Source of the DNA: an uncultured Alphaproteobacteria bacterium
Lineage (GTDB): Bacteria > Pseudomonadota > Alphaproteobacteria > Geminicoccales > Geminicoccaceae
Assembly (NCBI GenBank): GCA_937995535.1
Contig: CALKJU010000005.1
Location: forward strand, 62,001 to 126,000
DNA: 64,000 nucleotides
Reading direction: 5' to 3'
Below are positions 18,368 to 28,004 of this stretch, in pieces (positions within the stretch are counted from its first letter, which is position 1; each line of letters opens with the position of its first letter). The notes below the pieces were generated by a model. That model was not told the origin of the DNA and searched no databases. It saw nothing but the letters and a program-made list of their open reading frames with translations. A program made the translations under genes and the position numbers.

Positions 18368-19690
18368 TCACGGGCCTCGGCGCGGCCCCGCGCCCGTCAC
18401 CCGCCAGATCGCGTCGCCGACATCATCGGCGACCAGGAGCGAGCCGTCGGGACCGAGCGCGACGCCGACCGGGCGGCCCCACGACTCGCGCTCGTCGGGC
18501 GACAGGAAACCCGTCAGCACGTCACGCGGTGGGCCGGCCGGGCGGCCGTCCGCGAAGGGCACGTGGACGACGCGATAACCGCTCAGCGTGCTGCGGTTCC
18601 AGGAACCGTGCTGGCCCACGGCCATGCCGGCGGGAAAGCCCGGCAGCGTGCCTTCGGGCACCCAGCACAGGCCGAGCGAGGCGGTGTGCCCGCCCAGGGC
18701 GTAGTCGGGCGTCAACGCCCTGGCGACCATGGCCGGATCCTGCGGTACCCGGGAGTCGACCGTCCGTCCCCAGTAGCAGTAGGGCCAGCCGTAGAACCCA
18801 CCGTCCTGGACCGAAGTCAGGTAGTCGGGCGGGGTCTCGTCGCCGAGGCCGTCGCGCTCGTTGACCACGGTCCACAGCGAGCCGGTGGTGGGCTCCCAGG
18901 CGAGGCCCACGGGGTTGCGCAGGCCCGAGGCAAAGATCCGGGCCGAGCCTCGCTCGAGGTCGAGCTCCCAGATCGCGGCGCGGCCTTCCTCCGCGGCCAT
19001 GCCGTGCTCGCCGATGTTGCTCAGCGAGCCGACCCCGACATAGAGCCGGCGACCGTCCGGGCTCGCCAGCAGCGAGCGGGTCCAGTGGCCACCGGGCTTG
19101 AATCTGGCGATCGGCTGCCCCGGGCCCTTGACCGCCGGTCCGTCCGCCGACCAGGAAAAGGCCACCACGGCGTCGGTGTTGCCGACGTAAAACCGGTCGC
19201 CGACCAGCGCCATGCCGAACGGCTGGTTGAGCCCCTCGAGGAACGTCGCGCGGATCTCGGCCACGCCGTCACCGTCGGCGTCGCGCAGCCTGGTGATGCG
19301 GTTCGGGCTCGGGCCGATCGCGCCGGCGCGCTGCATCGTGGCGATCATGGCGTAGTCGAAGACGCTGCGGATCCCGCCGGGTACGGTCAACGCCTCGGCG
19401 ACCAGCACGTCGCCGCCCGGCAGGACGTGGATCCAGCGCGGGTGCTTGAGGCCGATGGCGAAGGCGTTGACCTGCAGCCCCGGCGCCGCCACCGGCGTGC
19501 GCCCCTCGCTCCAGCCGCGCGCGGTCGGCATCTTCAGCGTCGGCAGACTGCCCTGCGGCCGCGCCGGCGGAATCGCCGGGGCGGTGCCCAGCGCCTGCTG
19601 GCGCGGCTCGCCCCGCCGGCGCACCGCGCTCACCGCGTCGCCGACCAACGCCACCGCACGGCCGAGCACCCCGAGCGCACTCACCGCCAT
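18368..19690 (-). CDS. Soluble sugar dehydrogenase family (glucose/L-sorbosone dehydrogenase-like) beta-propeller
   Basis: 440 residues with a six-bladed propeller pattern: repeated L-P-G-G-D-V-L-V-A-E, F-A-S-G-L-R-N-P-V-G-L-A-W-E and G-P-D-G-S-L-L-V-A-D-D segments are typical of the PQQ-dependent sGDH/sorbosone dehydrogenase fold. The N-terminal 60 residues are Ala/Pro/Arg-rich with a weak hydrophobic stretch, so export is possible but not obvious. Family members often annotated as L-sorbosone dehydrogenase oxidise aldoses, but the real substrate here is unknown. Convergent with the META genes, 8 bp apart. Confidence 0.82.
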   Translation of the reverse strand: MAVSALGVLGRAVALVGDAVSAVRRRGEPRQQALGTAPAIPPARPQGSLPTLKMPTARGWSEGRTPVAAPGLQVNAFAIGLKHPRWIHVLPGGDVLVAEALTVPGGIRSVFDYAMIATMQRAGAIGPSPNRITRLRDADGDGVAEIRATFLEGLNQPFGMALVGDRFYVGNTDAVVAFSWSADGPAVKGPGQPIARFKPGGHWTRSLLASPDGRRLYVGVGSLSNIGEHGMAAEEGRAAIWELDLERGSARIFASGLRNPVGLAWEPTTGSLWTVVNERDGLGDETPPDYLTSVQDGGFYGWPYCYWGRTVDSRVPQDPAMVARALTPDYALGGHTASLGLCWVPEGTLPGFPAGMAVGQHGSWNRSTLSGYRVVHVPFADGRPAGPPRDVLTGFLSPDERESWGRPVGVALGPDGSLLVADDVGDAIWRVTGAGPRRGP

Positions 19691-19816
19691 GTCGACCGCT
19701 CCGCTCGCACCCGCGCCCTCCTCGTCCAGCGGCCAGTTCGGGCCATTGCGTCAGGATCGGCGGGCGATCGCCCGCGAAGGGCGTACCGACAGCCCTTCGC
19801 CAACCGCCGCACCGGC

Positions 19817-21310
<1,494 letters not shown>

Positions 21311-21393
21311 GGGCCCGCCTCCCCGTTGCGTGGCCACGGGTGTACGCCCCCCGACAGCAAGCCTTCAAGCACCGCCCTTGCCAGCCGTCGCCG

Positions 21394-24027
21394 CTACTCC
21401 AGGCTCCGGCTGGCGATCTCGTAGCTGTCCTTGCTCAGGCCGGTGGTGCCGAGCACCCGCTCCAGCTCGGCGCGCATCAGCGCCTGTCGGGCCTCGTCGA
21501 AGCGGCGCCAGCGGCCGAAGCTGGTGAGCAGGCGGGCGGCGACCGACGGGTTGATCCGGTCGAGCTGGAGAATGGCGTCGGTGACGAGGCGGTAGCCGGC
21601 CCCGTCGGCACGATGGAAGCCGGTGAGGTTGCCCATGGCGAAGGTGCCGAGGACGGCGCGGACGCGATTCGGATTGCGCCACACGAAGGCCGGGTGCGCC
21701 TGCAACGCCGCGACCCGCTCCACCGCGTCCTCGCTCTCGACGGCCGCCTGCAAGGCCAGCCACTTGTTGACCACCAACGGCTCGTGCGCCCAGCGGGCGT
21801 AGAAGTCGGCGAGCAGTGCTGCGCTCTCCGGCAGGCGGCTGTCGCAGACGATCCGCAGCGCCGCGAGCCGATCGGTCATGTTGTCGGCGGCGTCATACTG
21901 GGCCAAGGCGAGCTCGCGCCCCTCCCCACCCCAGACCAGCCAGGCGAGGGCCAGGTTCCTGAGCGAGCGCCGGCCGATCGCGGCCGGCTCGATCGTGTAC
22001 GGGCCGTCGGGCCGGTGGGCCTCGTAGGCGCGGCGCCAGCGCGGGGCGAGCGCGCGGCCGAGCGCTTCGCGCAGGAAGCGCTGCGCCGCGGCGATGCCCT
22101 CGACGTCGATCACGGCCATCTGCTGGGCGAGGAAGCCCGTCCCGGGCAGGGACAAGGCACGGGCGATGAAGGCGTGGTCGGCGACCTCCGCGTCGAGCAG
22201 CCGGGCGACGGCGTCGCGCAGGGTGTCGGGCAAGACGAGCGGGCGGCGCTCGCGGTGCGCCGCGATCAGCCCGAGCAGCACCCGCAGCATCAGGGTCTGT
22301 CCGGCTTCCCAGCGGTTGAAGAGGTTCTCGTCATGGGCCAGCAGCAGGCCGAGCTCCTCGTCGCTGTAGCCGGCGTCGAGCCGGACCGGGGCCGAGAAGT
22401 CGCGCAGCAGCGACGGCACCGGCTCTTCGTCGAGGCCGATGAACGTGAACCGCTGGACAGGCTCGGACAGCTCGAGGACGCGGTCGGTGCCGGCCGGGGC
22501 GTTCTCGCCCTCGAGCTGGACCGGCAGCGCCCGACCGCTGCGCCCGACCAGACCCAGCCGCAGTGGCATGTGCAGCGGCAGCTTCTCGGGCTGCCCCGGG
22601 GTCGGCGGGGTCCGCTGCGCGATCTCGAGCGTCAGCGCGCCCCGCGCCGCATCCCACTGCCGGGTGACGGTCAGCTCGGGCGTGCCCGCCTGGCTGTACC
22701 AGCGCATGAAGCGGCCGAGATCGCGGCCCGAGGCGTCGGCCATCGCGGCGACGAAGTCTTCGCAGGTGACGGCCTGCCCATCGTGACGCTGGAAATAGAG
22801 GTCGATGCCGCGGCGGAAGGCCTCGGGCCCGATCAGGGTGTGGATCATGCGGATCACCTCGGCACCCTTCTCGTACACCGTGCGCGTGTAGAAGTTGTTG
22901 ATCTCGACGTACGACTCCGGACGAATCGGATGGGCCAGCGGGCCGGCGTCCTCGGTGAACTGGGACTCGCGCAGGAGTGCGACGTCGCCGATCCGCTTGA
23001 CCGGGGCCGAGTGGCGGTCGGCGGAGAACTGCTGGTCGCGGAAAACCGTCAGGCCTTCCTTGAGAGTGAGCTGGAACCAGTCGCGACAGGTGACCCGGTT
23101 GCCGGTCCAGTTGTGAAAATATTCATGTGCGATGATGCGCTCGACGCCGAGGAAGTCGGCGTCGGTCGCCGTGTCGGCGCGCGCCAGGGTGGCCGCGGTG
23201 TTGAAGATGTTGAGACCCTTGTTCTCCATGGCGCCGAAGTTGAAGTCGGCGACCGCCACGATCATGAACAGGTCCAGATCATACTCGAGCCCGTAGCGCT
23301 CCTCGTCCCAGCGCATGGCGTGCTTGAGCGAGGCCATCGCGTGGTGACACTGCTCGATGCTTGCGGCGTCGGAGTAGATCCGCAGCGTCACGCGGCGGCC
23401 GGACGCCGTGACGAAGTGGTCCTCGAGCATCGCCAGGTCCCCGGCGACCAGCGCGAACAGGTAGGCCGGCTTCGGGAAGGGGTCTTCCCACAGCGCGAAG
23501 TGCCGCCCGCCGGGCAGATCGCCGCCGCCGAGCGGATTGCCGTTCGACAGCAGCACCGGCAGCGTGGCCTTGTCGGCCTCGATGCGCACGGTGAACCGCG
23601 CCATCACGTCGGGGCGGTCCTGGAACCAGGTGATGCGGCGGAAGCCCTCGGCCTCGCACTGGGTGCAGTAGATCCCCCCCGAGACGTAGAGCCCCATCAA
23701 CCGGGTGTTGGCGGCCGGGTCGATGCGCACGACCGTCTCGACAGTCGCGCGATCGCCGAGGCCGGCGAGCGTCATCCGGTCCTCGCTGATCGGCAGCTCG
23801 CGCAGCCGGATCGGGCGCCCATCGACGGCCACGGACAGCGTCTCCAGGTCCTCACCGTCGAGGACCAGCGGTCCGTCGCCCTGTCGGCGCACGTCCAGTC
23901 GGGTCCGGACCAGGGTCGCCCCGGGTGCGATCTCGAACGTCAGCGCGACCCGCTCGGTGGTGAAGGCGGGCGGCGCATAGTCGGCGAGCCGGGTCGGCTT
24001 CGGCGTCGCGCGAGCGGTGTCGGCCAT
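21394..24027 (-). CDS. pepN: Aminopeptidase N (M1 family)
   Basis: 877 residues, the usual bacterial PepN length. The substrate-binding motif GAMENKGLN and the zinc motif HEYFHNWTGNRVT are intact. The long helical C-terminal domain (about 540-877) is present. PepN is a broad-specificity cytoplasmic aminopeptidase in peptide turnover. No signal peptide is seen. It lies downstream of mmsA on the same strand but 83 bp away, so separate transcription is likely. Confidence 0.97.
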   Translation of the reverse strand: MADTARATPKPTRLADYAPPAFTTERVALTFEIAPGATLVRTRLDVRRQGDGPLVLDGEDLETLSVAVDGRPIRLRELPISEDRMTLAGLGDRATVETVVRIDPAANTRLMGLYVSGGIYCTQCEAEGFRRITWFQDRPDVMARFTVRIEADKATLPVLLSNGNPLGGGDLPGGRHFALWEDPFPKPAYLFALVAGDLAMLEDHFVTASGRRVTLRIYSDAASIEQCHHAMASLKHAMRWDEERYGLEYDLDLFMIVAVADFNFGAMENKGLNIFNTAATLARADTATDADFLGVERIIAHEYFHNWTGNRVTCRDWFQLTLKEGLTVFRDQQFSADRHSAPVKRIGDVALLRESQFTEDAGPLAHPIRPESYVEINNFYTRTVYEKGAEVIRMIHTLIGPEAFRRGIDLYFQRHDGQAVTCEDFVAAMADASGRDLGRFMRWYSQAGTPELTVTRQWDAARGALTLEIAQRTPPTPGQPEKLPLHMPLRLGLVGRSGRALPVQLEGENAPAGTDRVLELSEPVQRFTFIGLDEEPVPSLLRDFSAPVRLDAGYSDEELGLLLAHDENLFNRWEAGQTLMLRVLLGLIAAHRERRPLVLPDTLRDAVARLLDAEVADHAFIARALSLPGTGFLAQQMAVIDVEGIAAAQRFLREALGRALAPRWRRAYEAHRPDGPYTIEPAAIGRRSLRNLALAWLVWGGEGRELALAQYDAADNMTDRLAALRIVCDSRLPESAALLADFYARWAHEPLVVNKWLALQAAVESEDAVERVAALQAHPAFVWRNPNRVRAVLGTFAMGNLTGFHRADGAGYRLVTDAILQLDRINPSVAARLLTSFGRWRRFDEARQALMRAELERVLGTTGLSKDSYEIASRSLE

Positions 24028-24110
24028 GGGTTCGGACAGCTCCGGGGCACGCAGGCGGATGCCACGGAACTACGCGCGGCGCGGCGAAATGCAAACGGTC
24101 GTACGACGCC

Positions 24111-24461
24111 TCACGGACCGAAGAAGCGACCCTCGTCGTCGTCCTCGGCGTCCTCCTCCGCCGCGGGGTCCGGGCGGCCACGGAGCTGGCCCGAGGTCAG
24201 CGGCACTTTGGCCATCGACGTCACCTCGCCCGAGGAGACACCGCGCAGCGGGTCCGTGCAGGTGCAGGGATAGCCGAGTGGCATCGCCGGCGCGGCGCAG
24301 ATCAGATGCGTCGTGACGCAGACCGTCCCGAGCTCCGGTGCGGCGCGCGGCTGCGGCTCCAGCCGCGCCGGGCTGCGGGTGGCGGTCAACCACAGCCCTA
24401 CCAGCAGCATCCCCATCGTCAGGCCCGCCGCCAGACCGGCGAGCCAGCGGTCGCCTTGCAT
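24111..24461 (-). CDS. Small single-pass envelope protein, function unknown
   Basis: 116 residues from ATG 24461, which has a GGAG site upstream; the frame is open further but codes for Arg/Pro-rich sequence. One membrane helix near residues 8-28 (L-A-A-G-L-T-M-G-M-L-L-V-G-L-W-L) anchors a periplasmic region with a short Cys pair (Y-P-C-T-C-T-D-P-L) and an acidic tail (A-E-E-D-A-E-D-D-D-E). I recognise no family. Its gene ends 83 bp before pepN on the same strand. Confidence 0.55.
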   Translation of the reverse strand: MQGDRWLAGLAAGLTMGMLLVGLWLTATRSPARLEPQPRAAPELGTVCVTTHLICAAPAMPLGYPCTCTDPLRGVSSGEVTSMAKVPLTSGQLRGRPDPAAEEDAEDDDEGRFFGP

Positions 24462-24576
24462 CGCAGCTCGCTCCGGGGAGACGTCCCCGGCTGACTTATC
24501 GCATAGGTCGGCGCGTGTGTTTGTGACGCCGCTCACACGTGGTGATCGGGCGGGACCGGGCGGGAGAACCGACGGG

Positions 24577-24669
24577 TCAGGGACCGATCGCGAGCGGGAC
24601 CGGAGCCTCAAGCATCATCGAGACGCCGAGCAGCACGAGGAACAACCACACCGTTACGCGCGCCATCAT
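24577..24669 (-). CDS. Possible 30-residue membrane peptide
   Basis: A short frame starting with two ATG codons encodes MMARVTVWLFLVLLG and then SMMLEAPVPLAIGP, that is, a basic n-region and one hydrophobic helix ending in a small Pro-rich tail. A GGAG lies about 8 nt upstream of the first ATG. It sits in a 419-bp interval with no other clear gene. Length alone makes a chance ORF possible, but the ribosome-binding site and amphiphilic layout argue for translation. Confidence 0.35.
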   Translation of the reverse strand: MMARVTVWLFLVLLGVSMMLEAPVPLAIGP

Positions 24670-24757
24670 GGCCGACGCTCCACGCATCCGATCGGAGCGT
24701 CGCGTCCCACCGCTTCGGCTCCGTTCTTCGCGGCGAGCAGCCTAGGAGGGCCAGCGA

Positions 24758-24847
24758 ATGCCGGCAGTGACGACCGTCACCGCCCGCGCACGCCCGACGT
24801 CCGCCGCCGCCACCAGCATCACCCGGGCCCGGTTGACAGGCGGTTAA
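24758..24847 (+). CDS. Doubtful 29-residue ORF behind a perfect Shine-Dalgarno
   Basis: ATG at 24758 has AGGAGGG 8 nt upstream, the best ribosome-binding site in the region, and the frame closes with TAA after 29 codons. The product (MPAVTTVTARARPTSAAATS...) is Thr/Ala/Arg-rich with no recognisable fold. It could be a leader peptide for the following operon or a chance frame. Confidence 0.22.
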   Translation: MPAVTTVTARARPTSAAATSITRARLTGG

Positions 24848-24880
24848 CGCTGCGCCCATTGCCCGGCGAGGGAGGGCAGG

Positions 24881-25324
24881 TTGGCCTCGACGATGCAGCG
24901 ACCGCTGGACCCGCAGGTGGCGTTCCGGGCGGCGCTCGACGAGCCGCCGCTCGGCTTGGCGCGCCTCGACGGTGCTCCGATCGGCGCCAACGAGGCCCTG
25001 GTCCTGGCCCTGACGCGCCTCCCCGGGCTGGACGATCCGCGCGGCGCGGCGGAGACTGCGCGGGTTCTCCGGGCGATCGCACGGCTGCTCGACGCGGCGC
25101 ACGCCCCGGTCGCCGTCGGTCGGCAGTTCGTGGACAATGTCACCGCGGCCCTGCTCGCCCACCGCTCGCGCGGCCGGGCCCGGCCGTGGGGCGGCGAGGC
25201 GACCGTCGAGATGTTCATGGAGCTGTACGGACGGGTGCTCGGCTTCGACGATCACGGCTTCGCGCGCCTGCGCGCCACCCTCCTGGAGGCGGCCCGTGGC
25301 CCCGCGGCGCGCCCGCGGCCCTAG
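24881..25324 (+). CDS. Hypothetical helical protein preceding ydbH
   Basis: 147 residues from TTG 24881, chosen because GAGGGAGGG lies a few bases upstream; ATG 24893 is the alternative. The sequence is predicted to be mostly helical and soluble, with conserved-looking segments such as V-G-R-Q-F-V-D-N-V-T-A-A-L-L and M-E-L-Y-G-R-V-L-G-F-D. I do not recognise a family. Its 3' end overlaps the ydbH start by 29 bp and contains the ydbH ribosome-binding site, so the two are translationally linked. Confidence 0.6.
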   Translation: MASTMQRPLDPQVAFRAALDEPPLGLARLDGAPIGANEALVLALTRLPGLDDPRGAAETARVLRAIARLLDAAHAPVAVGRQFVDNVTAALLAHRSRGRARPWGGEATVEMFMELYGRVLGFDDHGFARLRATLLEAARGPAARPRP

Positions 25325-26603
25325 GCGTCACCGCCTCCGCTTCCTGCTCCTCGCGGCGCTAGCGGTCCCGGCACCGGGCGCGGCCGTCCCGGCGCTGGAC
25401 GCGCTCGGGCTGCGAGAGGTGCGGATCGACTCTCTGCGCGTCACCACCGCTGCCGGCGAGATCCGCGCACACCGCGTCGAACTCGTCGCTTTGCCCGACG
25501 GCACAGCGCGCGCCGGCGCCGGCTCGGTGCGGCTCACCGACGGACCGCTGGCGCCCGTGGAGCTGCGCGGACGCGTCACCGACGACGGCAGGCGGATCGC
25601 GTGGTCTGGCGACGTCCGGCTGCCGGGCGGTCCGCGCCTCGGCCGACTGACTGCACACCATGACCGGGCCAGCGGCACGCAGCAGGTGCGGCTCGACGCG
25701 CCGTCGATCGTGCTGGGGCCGGGCAATATCGGGCTCGACCGTCTCCTGCCGAAGGTCGCGGGCGTCGTCACCGCGGCGAGCGGCGAGATCGGTCTGCGGC
25801 TCCTGCTGGACCTCGCACGCCCGTCGGCGGATCGCGCGGAGCTCCTGCTGCGCGATCTGTCACTGACCCTCTCCGGCGTAACCATCCAACGGCTCAACGG
25901 CGTGGTGACGTTGACCGGGCTGCGTCCGCCACAGATCGCCGAGCCGCAGGAGCTGGCGGCAGCGCTGATCGACGTCGGACTGCCGCTGACCGCGGGCCTG
26001 GTCCGGTTCCGGCTTCGCACCGACGGCGGGCTCCTCCTCGATCTGCTACGGTTCGACGTCGCCGGCGGCAGCGTCATCGGCGGACCGATCGAGATCGCGC
26101 CGCCCTACCGCGCGGGCGCACTGCGCCTCACTGCCGACGGTCTCGACCTCGGGCAACTGGTAGCCGCGTTGGCCGTGCCGGACCTCAGCGCCGAGGGGCA
26201 GCTCGACGGCGACCTGCCGCTGGAAATCGGCACGGCCGGTGCGATCACCGTGTCGGGTGGGCAGCTACGGGCGCGTGGGCCCGGCACCATCCGCTGGCGG
26301 CCTGCGGAGCCGCCCGCGGCACTGGCTGCGGCCGGCGGCGGCGGCGAAATCCTGCTTCAGGCGCTCCAGGATTTCCACTACGACAGCCTGGAGATGCGGC
26401 TCGACGGTCAGACCGACGGCGAGATGCAGGCGCAGCTGGCGATCCACGGACGGAACCCGGCACTCTATGATGGCTATCCGGTGGCGTTCAACCTCAACCT
26501 CGAGGGACGGCTGGCCGCGATCGTACGCGGCGGCGTGCAGAGCTGGCAGCTTCCCGACACGATCGGCGCTCGGATCCGCGACTTCCAACGGCCACGCGGT
26601 TGA
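25296..26603 (+). CDS. YdbH-family intermembrane phospholipid transport protein (short form)
   Basis: 435 residues from GTG 25296, fixed by a GGAGG 6 nt upstream and by the export signal that follows (R-L-R-F-L-L-L-A-A-L-A-V-P). The rest is beta-rich, AsmA-like (L-R-E-V-R-I-D-S-L-R-V, L-R-L-T-A-D-G-L-D-L-G-Q-L), ending in a YdbH C-terminal block (D-F-H-Y-D-S-L-E-M-R-L-D-G). In E. coli YdbH works redundantly with TamB and YhdP to move phospholipids across the periplasm; that protein is about twice as long (about 880 residues). Identity rests mainly on the following ynbE and ydbL homologues. Confidence 0.8.
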   Translation: MAPRRARGPRRHRLRFLLLAALAVPAPGAAVPALDALGLREVRIDSLRVTTAAGEIRAHRVELVALPDGTARAGAGSVRLTDGPLAPVELRGRVTDDGRRIAWSGDVRLPGGPRLGRLTAHHDRASGTQQVRLDAPSIVLGPGNIGLDRLLPKVAGVVTAASGEIGLRLLLDLARPSADRAELLLRDLSLTLSGVTIQRLNGVVTLTGLRPPQIAEPQELAAALIDVGLPLTAGLVRFRLRTDGGLLLDLLRFDVAGGSVIGGPIEIAPPYRAGALRLTADGLDLGQLVAALAVPDLSAEGQLDGDLPLEIGTAGAITVSGGQLRARGPGTIRWRPAEPPAALAAAGGGGEILLQALQDFHYDSLEMRLDGQTDGEMQAQLAIHGRNPALYDGYPVAFNLNLEGRLAAIVRGGVQSWQLPDTIGARIRDFQRPRG

Positions 26604-26790
26604 CGGCTCGGCGCACCTCGCGCTGCCGCTCGCCGCGCTCCTGCTGCTCGGTGCCTGCCAGCCGACCGTCAGGGTCGAGGCTCCCAAGGACCCGATCGTC
26701 ATCAATCTGAACGTAAAGATCGAGCAGGAAATCCGCGTCAAGGTCGAGAAGGATGTCGAAGACCTCTTGCAGGACAGCGATCTCTTCTGA
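26602..26790 (+). CDS. YnbE-like outer-membrane lipoprotein (start codon not found)
   Basis: The mature part from Cys (codon at 26656-26658) reads C-Q-P-T-V-R-V-E-A-P-K-D-P-I-V-I-N-L-N-V-K-I-E and ends in L-L-Q-D-S-D-L-F, matching E. coli YnbE closely from memory. A lipoprotein signal (L-A-L-P-L-A-A-L-L-L-L-G-A-C) precedes it. There is no ATG, GTG or TTG in frame near the signal; coordinates given here start at the first codon after the ydbH stop. A TTG that overlaps the ydbH stop (26600-26602) is in the neighbouring frame, and one extra base in the next 15 nt would join it to the signal. YnbE is the outer-membrane partner of YdbH. Confidence 0.75.
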   Translation, partial: DGSAHLALPLAALLLLGACQPTVRVEAPKDPIVINLNVKIEQEIRVKVEKDVEDLLQDSDLF

Positions 26791-27133
26791 GCCGGCGCGC
26801 TGGCGGCGGCGACGGATGCTCGGCTTCGTCGCGGCCGCCGTGGTGCTGGCGCCGGCCGCCATCGCCGGGCCGCTCGACGCACCGAAGGCCGCGGGCCAGA
26901 TCGGCGAGCGCTGGGACGGCTACCTCGGTCTCGTCGACGCCAACGCCCCGGCGAGCGTGCGCCAACTCGTCGAGCGGACCAACCGCGAGCGCGAGGCGCG
27001 CTATGCGGAGATCGCCGCGCGCCGCGGTGTGGCCACCGCCGACGTGGCCGCCATCGCCGGCGAGAAGCTGGTCAACGAGGCCCCGCCCGGGCAGTTCGTG
27101 ATGGGCCCGGACGGGCGCTGGGTACGACGCTGA
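26753..27133 (+). CDS. YdbL-family (DUF1318) periplasmic protein
   Basis: 126 residues from ATG 26753, overlapping ynbE by 38 bp; ATG 26816 is the alternative but would remove the basic n-region R-W-R-R-R-R of the signal peptide. The mature part begins near G-P-L-D-A-P-K-A-A-G-Q-I-G-E-R and includes the DUF1318 core (V-E-R-T-N-R-E-R-E-A-R-Y-A-E-I-A...V-N-E-A-P-P-G-Q). In E. coli YdbL modulates the YdbH-YnbE interaction. Third gene of ydbH-ynbE-ydbL. Confidence 0.85.
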   Translation: MSKTSCRTAISSEPARWRRRRMLGFVAAAVVLAPAAIAGPLDAPKAAGQIGERWDGYLGLVDANAPASVRQLVERTNREREARYAEIAARRGVATADVAAIAGEKLVNEAPPGQFVMGPDGRWVRR

Positions 27134-27143
27134 CGCCCCTGGC

Positions 27144-27839
27144 TCAGAAGCGCGCGAGGGTCGCCCGCAGCGCGTCCGCGCCGGGATTGCTGCCGGCCTC
27201 GCCGCGCAGGATCCGTGCCGCCGACGCCTCGGCGCCGTAATAGGCGGCGTTCCACTCCCGCTTGGGCAGGATCGCGGCCCCGTCGAGACTGAGGCCGGCG
27301 AACAGCCCGCGGCTGCGCGCGAAGCTGTAGATGTCCTCGCCGAAGCGCGCGGTGGTGCCGGCGCCGACGCCCGGGCCGACCGGCCCGGCGGCGACGCGCG
27401 CGTCCGTCCCGAGCTTGAACTGGGTGGTGAGGATCTTGTCGATCGCCGGACGGTTCATGATGGTCAGCACGACCGCGGTCGCGGCACCGCCGATCTGCAG
27501 GCCGAAGCTGCCTTCGAACAGGGTGAAGAAGGCCGGATTGCTCCACGCCCGGCTGGTCTCGTGACGGACCAGCATGACGCCGTTGCCGCCCTCGGCCCCG
27601 ATCAGCAGCGCCGCCTTGAGCAGCTCCGGGAACACCATCACCGCCTCGGCGTTCTGCACGTAGGCGCGCATCACCTCGAAGTTCTTGTCGTCGAGGAACT
27701 CCTCGAGCGCGAGCTTGGCGCGGTCGACGAGCCGTTGCTGGTCGTTGGCGCGCGCCGGCCGCGCATAGGGCAGCACGGCGATCGCGGTCAGTCCACCGAG
27801 CAGCAGATGGCGGCGCGTCGCGCGGGGCAGCAGCGGCAT
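27144..27839 (-). CDS. SYLF-domain (Ysc84-like) lipid-binding protein
   Basis: 231 residues. A cleavable signal with twin Arg (A-T-R-R-H-L-L-L-G-G) leads a SYLF domain: F-P-E-L-L-K-A-A-L-L-I-G-A-E-G-G-N-G-V-M, then S-F-G-L-Q-I-G-G and F-A-R-S-R-G-L-F-A-G-L-S-L-D-G-A. The domain binds phosphoinositides in eukaryotes; bacterial members are periplasmic with unclear roles. It converges on ydbL (10-bp gap) and diverges from the PEP carboxylase gene. Export by Tat is possible but the motif is not a full SRRxFLK. Confidence 0.88.
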   Translation of the reverse strand: MPLLPRATRRHLLLGGLTAIAVLPYARPARANDQQRLVDRAKLALEEFLDDKNFEVMRAYVQNAEAVMVFPELLKAALLIGAEGGNGVMLVRHETSRAWSNPAFFTLFEGSFGLQIGGAATAVVLTIMNRPAIDKILTTQFKLGTDARVAAGPVGPGVGAGTTARFGEDIYSFARSRGLFAGLSLDGAAILPKREWNAAYYGAEASAARILRGEAGSNPGADALRATLARF

Positions 27840-28004
27840 GGGCGTTCCTTCGTCGGAGAGGATCGGTCCCGAGGGCGTCGCCTGCCGCTAGGCCAGCCAC
27901 CACGCAGGGTCAAGCCGGCGCGCCGCCCGGACTTCCGCTGTTGCGCCGCACCATGAAACAGGTTTTCCTGTCCCGGGGGTCGAGACGGCAGGCGGACGGG
28001 ACCC

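Larger units (their letters stand above)
24462..24880. other. 419-bp interval with only very short candidate ORFs
   Basis: Between the small anchored protein (minus) and the next plus-strand gene I find no conventional gene. It contains the 30-residue membrane ORF (minus), a 29-residue ORF at 24758-24847 (plus) that is preceded by a consensus AGGAGG but is low in complexity, and a TTGACA at 24833-24838 with no convincing -10 partner. No tRNA or T-tract terminator is visible. Confidence 0.5.
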
